From Mojavia pulchra JT2-VF2 (lineage in GTDB: Bacteria > Cyanobacteriota > Cyanobacteriia > Cyanobacteriales > Nostocaceae): a stretch of 60,052 nucleotides of DNA. The notes beneath the pieces were generated by a model, which saw nothing but the letters and a program-made list of their open reading frames with translations, was not told the DNA's origin and did no database searches. Below, piece after piece: positions 54,260 through 60,052 of the stretch; position 1 is the first letter of the stretch; each line of letters begins with the position of its first letter. The position numbers were made by a program, and so were the translations under genes. The stretch covers positions 1-60,052 of the forward strand of contig JAHHHN010000034.1 in the NCBI GenBank assembly GCA_019359325.1. Direction: 5' to 3'.

Positions 54260-55102
54260 CTACTGCCCAAGTTCTTTGATATTGTTCATTGCTTGTTGAT
54301 ACAATTCTTTGTTGCCTTGACTTTGAAAAATATCTGCTGCTTGCTGTAAGTCTTTGAGCGCTCCTGGTTTATCTCCTTGGGCTGCACGGGCATTTCCCCG
54401 GTTATTGTAGGCAGGGCCGAAGTTAGGATTGAGGCGAATGGCTTGATTGTAATCTGAGATCGCTCCTTGTAAATCTCTCCTAGCGGCACGGACATTACCT
54501 CGGTTATTGTAGGCAATGGCATATCTAGGATCAAGGCGAATTGCTTGATCGTAATCATCTAGTGCGCCATTTTGATTACCCTCAGAAGCACGAGCATTTG
54601 CCCGATTATTGTAAGCTTCGGCATAGTTGGGAGCAAGGCGAATGGCTTGATTGTAATCTGCGATCGCGCCTTTGTTATCTTTTTGGGAGGCACGGGCATT
54701 AGCCCGGCTATTGTAGGCTTCGGCATCGTTAGGATTGATCCTTAGCGCTTCGTCATAATCTGCGATCGCCTCTTGCTTGTTTCCCAAATCAAAGTAAGCT
54801 AATCCCCTAGCTTTGTAGGCGTCACTATATTGGGGATTCAGGCTAATCGCTTGCCCATAAGAAGCGATCGCGGCTTGCGAGTTGCCTTTGGCGTGCTGAT
54901 TTTTTCCCTGAATATAAAATTGCATAGCTTTGGATGTTTTAGCTGGGCGGCGGCTTGGAGGAGTAACTCCAATTTCTGTTACCAATACATCGCTGTTTTT
55001 ACTACAGGAAAAACTGATAATTGCAATCAATGTAGTCAACAAAGCTATACTAAATGCTCTACCCACCTCTTTCCAATCTTGTTTAAATAATTGCATTCTC
55101 AT
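54260..55102 (-). CDS. TPR-repeat protein, probably membrane-anchored
   Basis: The 280-residue product has a hydrophobic N-terminal segment (about 17-32) ending SFSCSKN, which could be a weak lipobox or a plain anchor. From residue 58 six TPR units of 34 residues follow, each of the form AIADYNQAIRLNPNYAEAYNNRANAR. A seventh degenerate helix pair ends the protein. Such proteins serve as docking platforms; the partner is unknown. Two nearby start codons (55102 and 55096) are equally good. Upstream lies a 550-base gap with no gene. Confidence 0.85.
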   Translation of the reverse strand: MRMQLFKQDWKEVGRAFSIALLTTLIAIISFSCSKNSDVLVTEIGVTPPSRRPAKTSKAMQFYIQGKNQHAKGNSQAAIASYGQAISLNPQYSDAYKARGLAYFDLGNKQEAIADYDEALRINPNDAEAYNSRANARASQKDNKGAIADYNQAIRLAPNYAEAYNNRANARASEGNQNGALDDYDQAIRLDPRYAIAYNNRGNVRAARRDLQGAISDYNQAIRLNPNFGPAYNNRGNARAAQGDKPGALKDLQQAADIFQSQGNKELYQQAMNNIKELGQ

Positions 55103-55652
55103 AAGTTATTTTAAACTGCTATTTCATCTAGATAAAATTAGTATCAAATTTAGTTGTTTGCTTAACTAGTGATTATTTCTAATTTCATCTTCTCTAGGTT
55201 GAATTAACAGTCTTCTATAGGTTCAGGTGAGAAGTGCGTAAATGCTACAGACATTTGCTACAACTGGATAACATCTACATCAGTTAATTTTGAGACCGAA
55301 AGGCTTCCTCAGCATAACTAAAAGTAGCTTTTTACAATAGATAATAAAGTATAAAACTTTCCTTTACTCCTGATTTATCTGTTGAATTCTCGCTTTCTAA
55401 AAGTGGCTTTTTAGGCAGCAAGGGTCTGTTGTTACCGCTTTTTATTATACTTTTTAAAACTTTTGAGATTAGCATTTTAATTTTTTTTAGCAAAATCTTC
55501 ATCAATATTAAATTTTTGCTGAACGTTAATATATGCTTAACGGCATTTCTATATACAGTAATTATTTGTCAATTATGAAGCTAACTTTTTAAACGCACTG
55601 CATTAGATGCGTAGCAGCTATCCATAGGGTAAAGGGCTTATATCTAAAAAAT
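55103..55652. other. 550-bp intergenic region
   Basis: AT-rich. A CTAAAAGTRGCTTTTTA palindrome-like motif occurs twice, near 55318 and 55396, about 80 bases apart. No gene, RNA gene or paired terminal repeat is recognisable. Confidence 0.4.
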
Positions 55653-56573
55653 TTATTCATGAGCAATATCACTTTCTTGGGTTTTAGGAGTCAAACGCCA
55701 AGCTTTAACTTCATCAATATCTACAGACAATTGTTCCAAGTTGTCACCTAAATCTTTTTGGAGTTTCTGAGTCAGTGTAATCGGAAAATCTAACTGAATA
55801 TTTTGGGTTTCTACTAGTCTTGCTAGTTCAGAAAATGCGACTTTAACTGTTTTTCGCTCGTAACCAGTCAGCTTGCAATAGGATGTTTCAGAGACATCTT
55901 GAGTCTGCATAGCTTTTTTAATTCGCTCTTGCAGATGCTCTAATTCGGAATTTAATAGCTGACACTGCTGCTCAACTTCGATATATCTTGCACCGAGCGC
56001 TGCTAAATCTTCTTCTGCTGGATCGGGACTAGTTTTTGCCTGTAATTCTAATAAATTTAAATGTACTTGAGCAAGATATATACAGTCTAAGTAAGCGTAC
56101 TCAATTTGTTCTTCGCTTAAAGGTCGCTTTCCCCAATCACTAGTTTGTTCTTGTTTATCAATATTATTGAAGGCGCAAAGTGCGGTAGCTAAAGTCTTGA
56201 GTTGATAATTAGGTAATGGCAAGAGGTAGTAGGGAATTTTCTTTGCCATTTCTAAGGTGCAAGTAATATTTTTAGCTTGCTTGTTACCTAAAAATTTTAA
56301 ATCGTAACTAGCATTATGAAATACCTTTTCAATGCTAGGGTTGAGCATTATCTGTTCAATAAATTCTAATATTACATCAGGTTTTTCTAACACATCCAAA
56401 AGATAGACGCGATCGCCACTCATATCGTTGGGATTATCCAATACCTGAATCAGTGACAATTTAGGATTACGACCTTTGTAATCGGCGACTTCTGTATCGA
56501 TCCACAGAGTTTGAGCGTTTGTATATTCAGCGATAATCGCATGAATTTTATTGGCATCAGTCAAGTATGGCAT
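55653..56573 (-). CDS. RNase D-like 3'-5' exonuclease (DEDDy)
   Basis: The 306-residue product has an exonuclease domain (about 5-175) with Exo I IDTEVADY, Exo II HNASYDLKFL and Exo III YAYLDCIYL, matching the DEDDy nuclease layout of RNase D. The remaining 130 residues contain a coiled-coil-like stretch (VEQQCQLLNSELEHLQERI) instead of the usual HRDC domain, so it is a short cyanobacterial type. The likely substrate is structured RNA ends. The ATG at 56573 precedes the conserved region directly. Confidence 0.9.
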   Translation of the reverse strand: MPYLTDANKIHAIIAEYTNAQTLWIDTEVADYKGRNPKLSLIQVLDNPNDMSGDRVYLLDVLEKPDVILEFIEQIMLNPSIEKVFHNASYDLKFLGNKQAKNITCTLEMAKKIPYYLLPLPNYQLKTLATALCAFNNIDKQEQTSDWGKRPLSEEQIEYAYLDCIYLAQVHLNLLELQAKTSPDPAEEDLAALGARYIEVEQQCQLLNSELEHLQERIKKAMQTQDVSETSYCKLTGYERKTVKVAFSELARLVETQNIQLDFPITLTQKLQKDLGDNLEQLSVDIDEVKAWRLTPKTQESDIAHE

Positions 56574-56722
56574 TGGCTAATCTTGATTACAGCAGAAAGG
56601 ATAAAGAGTGCTGAGTCACCGAAGTTCAGATCGGCAGAGCATTTACCGAGTGCGAAGTACTGAGTATTTTTTACTTTACTCAACTCTCAGCCTTCAAAAT
56701 TATCAGACTTTTATCATTGTGA

Positions 56723-56757
56723 GCGATTACCTCCGGCACTGCGCGGAGCGCAATCGC
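56723..56757. repeat. 35-bp HIP1-ended palindromic repeat, copy D
   Basis: Starts GCGATTACCTCCGGC and ends GCGCAATCGC, 35 bp. It has CACTGCGCGGAGCGC where the 36798 copy has CACTGCGCTCCGCGC. It lies upstream of the HAD hydrolase gene. Confidence 0.7.
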
Positions 56758-56861
56758 AGATAATTCTTGCAGGCATAAATTTTTATATCTCAAGCTGGAT
56801 AAACAATTTGCGAGTCGCAGTCATTCTATAAATGAAACGAGCGCAAGTATTTTACTGCCCC

Positions 56862-57557
56862 ATGCGTTACTTTGCATTAGCTACCGATTACGATGGAACC
56901 CTAGCCACAGATGGCCACGTAAATGAGAATACCTTGACAGCACTAGAACGCCTGCGGGCTTCTGGTAGAAAGCTGATTATGGTTACAGGTAGGCAGTTAG
57001 ATGATTTGCAGCGTGTTTTTGAGCGAATCGATTTATTTGATTATGTGGTTGCAGAAAATGGTGCGTTGCTGTACTCACCAACTTCGGGTGAAGAAAAATT
57101 ATTAGGTTCACAACCACCACAAGAGTTTATTCAAACATTGCGCGATCGCCATGTCGATCCTCTCTCTGTAGGACGAGTGATTGTGGCTACTTGGCATCCC
57201 CACGAAACCACAGTTTTGGAAACCATCCGCGACTTAGGGCTAGAATTGCAAGTCATCTTTAACAAAGATGCAGTGATGGTGCTACCTTCAGGTATTAACA
57301 AAGCAGTAGGACTGCTAGCAGTATTGGATGAAATGAAGTTATCGCCACACAACGTTGTTGGGGTTGGCGATGCCGAAAATGACCACGCCTTTCTCAGCAT
57401 ATGCGAGTTGTCTGTAGGAGTAGCTAATGCCTTACCGATATTGAAAGAACAGGTAGATTTTGTCACCAACGGAAATCGAGGCGATGGTGTTGTCGAATTA
57501 ATTGACAAAATCATCGCAGCTGATGCGTCTGATACCGAATCAAAATGTTGTGGTTAA
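56862..57557 (+). CDS. Cof-type HAD hydrolase
   Basis: The product has 231 residues from the ATG at 56862 (MRYFALATDYDGTLA). HAD motif I is DYDGTLA, motif II VTGR, the motif III Lys lies in SGINKAVGL, and motif IV is GVGDAENDHAFL. The small C2B cap places it in the Cof / sucrose-phosphatase-like branch that dephosphorylates small sugar phosphates or related metabolites. The start at 56832 gives ten extra residues without family resemblance. About 190 bases follow before the Uma2 remnants; a short decayed frame there (57558-57704) is not assignable. Confidence 0.9.
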   Translation: MRYFALATDYDGTLATDGHVNENTLTALERLRASGRKLIMVTGRQLDDLQRVFERIDLFDYVVAENGALLYSPTSGEEKLLGSQPPQEFIQTLRDRHVDPLSVGRVIVATWHPHETTVLETIRDLGLELQVIFNKDAVMVLPSGINKAVGLLAVLDEMKLSPHNVVGVGDAENDHAFLSICELSVGVANALPILKEQVDFVTNGNRGDGVVELIDKIIAADASDTESKCCG

Positions 57558-57744
57558 CTCGCTAGGAGTTGCTTTACAGAATCGTCCGGTATTTTTTGCC
57601 GAACTACTGTCAGCTTTGTTGGAATTGCGATCGCAAATCTGCTAGTGAAAGTCGGGATGCAATTAAAGCAGTGATCGAGCAACGTTACACATTACCTGCT
57701 TAAATTACTAATTAAGCCGGATATTTATGCAAAGCAGTCTAACT

Positions 57745-58177
57745 TCATCCGAGCATCTTGAGCCAACCAAATACTTCTTCTACTGTTAATTTCAGTTCAA
57801 TTTCATCTAACACTAGTAAATCATCTTTCCCTCGCCGCAGCTCTGGTTGCTGTTTTGGCTGAAACACGAGAATCGAGCGATCGCTTGGGTCAATTAGCCA
57901 TCCTAACTGACAATTATGCTTCAGACAATGCAAGATATTGCCAGTAACACGGTTAGAACTCTGATCGGGAGAAAGAATTTCAATTGTCCAATCTGGAGCA
58001 ACCAATACATCATCAACAGATTCGCCATTTTCATCAAAATCAATGTGTTCGTGAGTGGCGAGTTTTAGGCATTGGCTTTTGAATAATTTCACCGTCAATA
58101 TACTCACTAGCAGGCTTGGTTTCTGGTAGCTTGAGAAACTCCTCTAGTGTAATTGATGAAGGTTTGGCAACAGTCAT
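57745..58177 (-). pseudogene. Uma2-family endonuclease, broken by deletion and frameshift
   Basis: The original start is at 58177 (MTVAKPSSITLEEFLKLP, then PASEYIDGEI and KPMPK), the usual Uma2 N-terminus. After about 40 codons this frame stops. The C-terminal half continues in a different frame from about 58050 with VAPDWTIEILSPDQ, GWLIDPSDRSILVF and LTVEEVFGWLKM. Roughly 50 residues in the middle, including part of the nuclease core, are missing. Both parts are family-typical, so this is a decayed gene rather than two small ones. Confidence 0.8.
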
Positions 58178-58238
58178 GATATTTATTGCTAAAAACTGCT
58201 TGTTCTTAGTTTAGCAGTGGTTTGCTTTCAGCCAAGAA

Positions 58239-58781
58239 TCACACCAAAAGTCTCTCGACTGATACCTGAACATCTGAAAATGCTAATGGTATAACTGCTC
58301 CTTCCCCAATAGTTTCTTCTGAAGTGTACTGACCATTTTGGGGATATCGAAATACAATTATTTGTTTGCTAGATAAATTTAAAACCCAATATTCTTGAAT
58401 ATTAGCATTGGCATAAATCGCTGCTTTCAATTCTAGGTCTTTTTTCAAACTTGTCTTAGCAACTTCGACAATCCAAAAGATATCTTCCGGCCGAGGATGA
58501 CGATTGTTGTAAGCAGACTCTGGTAATCGCACAATAGCAATGTCTGGTTCGGGTTCAGAGTTAGACAAAGTGATTGGCCCGTTGAAACGGACATCAGCTC
58601 TACCGAGCAATAACTCCTCTAGGTATTTTGCCCCTCGTTTTGCAGTACTGTAATGAATTGGTGTTTCTGGACTCATCTCAACAATTTCACCCGCTAGCAA
58701 CTCCACACGGCGATCGCGCAGAATTCCTGCTTGAATCATACGATGATAGTCATCCACAGACCATTTAGCTAGCGTTTTCAT
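58239..58781 (-). CDS. Uma2-family (DUF820) putative endonuclease
   Basis: A 180-residue PD-(D/E)XK-fold protein of the Uma2 family, which is strongly multiplied in cyanobacteria. Visible motifs are YHRMIQAGILRDRRVELLAGEIVEMSP, EPEPDIAIVR with the metal-binding acid, and FWIVEVAKTSLKKD with the ExK. The tail ends SDVQVSVERLL. The biological role is unproven; transposon-related or defence functions have been proposed. It is intact, unlike the copy directly downstream. Confidence 0.88.
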   Translation of the reverse strand: MKTLAKWSVDDYHRMIQAGILRDRRVELLAGEIVEMSPETPIHYSTAKRGAKYLEELLLGRADVRFNGPITLSNSEPEPDIAIVRLPESAYNNRHPRPEDIFWIVEVAKTSLKKDLELKAAIYANANIQEYWVLNLSSKQIIVFRYPQNGQYTSEETIGEGAVIPLAFSDVQVSVERLLV

Positions 58782-58867
58782 TGCAAAATTAAATATATTT
58801 TCAACCTTGATTCAATTTTATATTGTCTGATCTAATCTCTTTATTTTGAATTTTGAATTGGTATCAC

Positions 58868-59080
58868 TTAGCCTGCTTGCTGGTTCTCAATATAGTGACG
58901 TAAAACTGAGTTAATCAAATCTTTATACTCCCCTTGCTGTGTCCGAAACCACGCCATTACTTCTGGATCTAACTGAATCAAATTACGAGCTTGTGATGCT
59001 GGAACCCTCAAGCTAGCGTTTTCAAAAAACTCATCGTTTAGAGGTGGAATATCCGAGTAATCAATATCCTTGTCTGTCAT
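58868..59080 (-). CDS. BrnA-type antitoxin
   Basis: The product has 70 residues from the ATG at 59080: an N-terminal acidic part (DIDYSDIPPLNDEFFENA) followed by a ribbon-helix-helix-like part with LDPEVMAWFRTQQGEYKDLINSVLRHYI. This fits the BrnA antitoxin family. In BrnTA modules the toxin brnT lies just upstream; here only a BrnT C-terminal stump is found (59100-59175). The antitoxin may therefore be a solitary survivor. A GTG one codon upstream is the alternative start. Confidence 0.8.
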   Translation of the reverse strand: MTDKDIDYSDIPPLNDEFFENASLRVPASQARNLIQLDPEVMAWFRTQQGEYKDLINSVLRHYIENQQAG

Positions 59081-59099
59081 CACCTCTAATGCAGCCTAA

Positions 59100-59175
59100 T
59101 CAGTACGTGAGGTATTGTTCGAGTCGTTGTTGCTCATATCGGTTTGCTCTTCGTGCTGAGATAATCTTGATTATG
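59100..59175 (-). pseudogene. BrnT toxin C-terminal remnant
   Basis: Read by hand on the minus strand: IIKIISARRANRYEQQRLEQYL then TGA at 59100-59102. The ISARRA-x-x-x-E segment is the C-terminal signature of BrnT toxins and lies 19 bases ahead of brnA, as in intact modules. Before it the sequence becomes an unrelated GGGCTGCGATGCCCCACC-type repeat, so the toxin is truncated. Confidence 0.7.
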
Positions 59176-59329
59176 TTTCTTAGACAGATGTGTTGGGCTG
59201 CGATGCCCCACCAAACCCTTATTCAATTTAAACATTCAATCAAAAACCTAGATCTTTAACATAATATTATTCATAGCTAATAGATAATCATAAAAACAAA
59301 GATAAATTGCTAGTATTTATAAAATAAAC

Positions 59330-59515
59330 TTATGGTAGTATAGAATTTTTCTGCTGCTCTATTTCGTATGACAAAAGCTTGTGAACGCGCTTTAGAACCA
59401 TAAGCAAGGTCAATGCAAAAACAATAACAAACCAAAAAACAATAACAGAAACAGCAGAATTAATGAAAGCATTCTGAACTAGAGCAGAAGCAGCAAGTAA
59501 ATTTCCATACCGCAT
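59330..59515 (-). CDS. Possible small membrane protein
   Basis: A 61-residue frame with one clear transmembrane stretch (SVIVFWFVIVFALTLLMVL) and a basic tail. It follows in frame, without a stop, from a Uma2 remnant at 59519-59569, so its start may be artificial. No ribosome-binding site is seen. It could be a genuine short protein or chance hydrophobic DNA. Confidence 0.3.
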   Translation of the reverse strand: MRYGNLLAASALVQNAFINSAVSVIVFWFVIVFALTLLMVLKRVHKLLSYEIEQQKNSILP

Positions 59516-59518
59516 TTG

Positions 59519-59569
59519 TTGTTTTTTTGGCTGAAAGACTAAAATCGGGTGATCGCTTGGCTCATTGAA
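59519..59569 (-). pseudogene. Uma2-family C-terminal remnant
   Basis: On the minus strand the codons read NEPSDHPILVFQPKKQQ, closely matching PSDRSILVFQPKQQ in the broken Uma2 gene at 57745-58177. No other Uma2 sequence is next to it. It is a leftover of a third family member. Confidence 0.65.
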
Positions 59570-59570
59570 A

Positions 59571-59900
59571 CTACAGGCTTTTTAGCCATTCTTTGGCGGC
59601 AGCTTGGCTATCAAAGTATTCCACACGAAACTTATCTGAGGTAACTCTGTTGACTACATTCTCAACAGCTACCCGATTGAAATAGAACCGCGAGTTAACC
59701 ATGCCGCAGGCACGAAAGCCAGCCTCAATAGTACGGGGTAACCAGTCTTCAATTACCCATTGCTGATCGTCAGCCGCAATAATTGGTAGATGGGTTGTAT
59801 CAGCGACAACTTTACCAACATTTTTATCGATAAGCAGTTGTAATACGTTTTCACTAATCAGCCGGAATTGAGTACTCGTTCCATATGCGTGCCATTCCAT
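59571..59900 (-). CDS. SpoIIAA/STAS-like protein, probably 5'-truncated
   Basis: The 109-residue frame from the ATG at 59900 reads LLIDKNVGKVVADTTHLPIIAADDQQWVIE, then DWLPRTIEAGFRACGMV and DSQAAAKEWLKSL, as in the small STAS/SpoIIAA-like proteins common in cyanobacteria. The family-typical sequence continues upstream of this ATG without a start codon (YATPYDSNVPCII). An IS1-type gene begins 68 bases further on, in divergent orientation. The original start was therefore probably lost on insertion, and translation may now begin at 59900 or not at all. Confidence 0.7.
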   Translation of the reverse strand: MEWHAYGTSTQFRLISENVLQLLIDKNVGKVVADTTHLPIIAADDQQWVIEDWLPRTIEAGFRACGMVNSRFYFNRVAVENVVNRVTSDKFRVEYFDSQAAAKEWLKSL

Positions 59901-59967
59901 AATGATGCATGGGACATTTGAGTCATACGGCGTTGCATAATAGAGGGATGAGTTGAGGTTGTCTACT

Positions 59968-60052
59968 GTGCAATGTCCATACTGTGGATCTACGGAAATT
60001 AGGAAAAACGGAAAGCGAAGAGGTAAACAAAATCACATTTGTACCAACTGCG
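59968..60052 (+). mobile_element. IS1-type transposase, first 28 codons (partial)
   Basis: From GTG at 59968 the frame reads MQCPYCGSTEIRKNGKRR and then NHICTNC, running off the window. The two CxxC pairs (CPYC and CTNC) about 25 residues apart form the InsA-type zinc finger that begins IS1-family transposases of cyanobacteria. The left end of the element should lie between 59900 and 59968, but no terminal repeat can be confirmed with one end only. Confidence 0.7.

Noticed and set aside
57558-57704. Gene fragment after the HAD hydrolase
   Set aside because: Short stretches read as protein-like (FFAELLSALLELRSQ) but stops intervene and no family can be named.
1-60052. tRNA, rRNA or known riboswitch
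   Set aside because: None was recognised in the intergenic regions when read on both strands. A covariance-model search would be needed to exclude small RNAs.

Overview
The window reads as chromosomal DNA of a filamentous, heterocyst-type cyanobacterium (Nostocales: Nostoc, Calothrix, Tolypothrix or similar). The evidence is the very frequent HIP1 octamer GCGATCGC, short tandem repeats of the GGGGACAA type, many MITE-like inverted-repeat elements, a cyanobacterial-type ndhK, a solanesyl-type UbiA, the ruvX / DUF3727 / YqeG / proB neighbourhood, an RRM-type small RNA-binding protein, Uma2 endonucleases, multi-domain GAF/PAS kinases and large NB-ARC/WD40 proteins. No rRNA, tRNA, CRISPR array or prophage was seen. 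The only transposase is the first 28 codons of an IS1-type gene at the right edge.

Layout. 1-4957: the tail of a TPR protein, a divergent ppx/ubiA pair, a membrane-anchored protein of unknown function and a LOG-like (TIGR00725) protein. 4964-8526: a four-gene leftward operon coding for a TerB plus Coq4-like protein, a VOC protein, a second Coq4-family protein and a cytochrome P450; this is the most unusual metabolic unit here. 8585-9640: a 21-bp tandem repeat array and an orphan ndhK. 10166-13915: a 14-blade WD40 STAND NTPase whose gene has been invaded in frame by repeats. 14062-19451: a housekeeping block (small protein, GNAT, RuvX, DUF3727, YqeG phosphatase, ProB). 19574-24466: a Crp/Fnr regulator, then a Ser/Thr kinase paired with a membrane-anchored periplasmic ligand-binding protein, then a ROK sugar kinase. 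24577-30222: small conserved genes, a Mut7-C RNase, a sucrase/ferredoxin-like protein, an ABC exporter and an acetyltransferase gene cut off by a MITE.

30234-35514: a translationally coupled three-gene signalling operon made of a GAF/PAS kinase with a candidate cyanobacteriochrome GAF domain, a small CheY-like regulator and a hybrid kinase. 36068-39299: a DUF6174-like protein, hisG, an OmpR-type regulator and two inverted, paralogous ribbon-helix-helix genes, one too short for ordinary ORF calling. 39846-43388: a second 14-blade STAND protein, paralogous to the first. 43428-47380: a GDSL hydrolase with a sorting tail, then a thiamine-diphosphate enzyme and a KAS III-like protein that lacks the usual catalytic His. 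48108-52394: an acyltransferase, a small membrane protein and a CHASE2 Ser/Thr kinase carrying an in-frame palindromic repeat. 52938-57557: an RRM protein with a Shine-Dalgarno-masking hairpin, secreted and TPR proteins, an RNase D-like exonuclease and a HAD hydrolase. 57745-60052: a decaying accessory patch with Uma2 genes (one broken, one remnant), a BrnA antitoxin beside a BrnT stump, and a SpoIIAA-like gene next to the start of an IS1-type element.

Several units probably work as groups: the Coq4/P450 operon as a small-molecule oxidation pathway, the kinase plus ligand-binding protein as a split sensor, the kinase / regulator / hybrid kinase as a phosphorelay, and the ThDP enzyme plus KAS III as a two-step carbon-carbon bond-forming module. 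These roles are inferred from family and context. No database search was possible.
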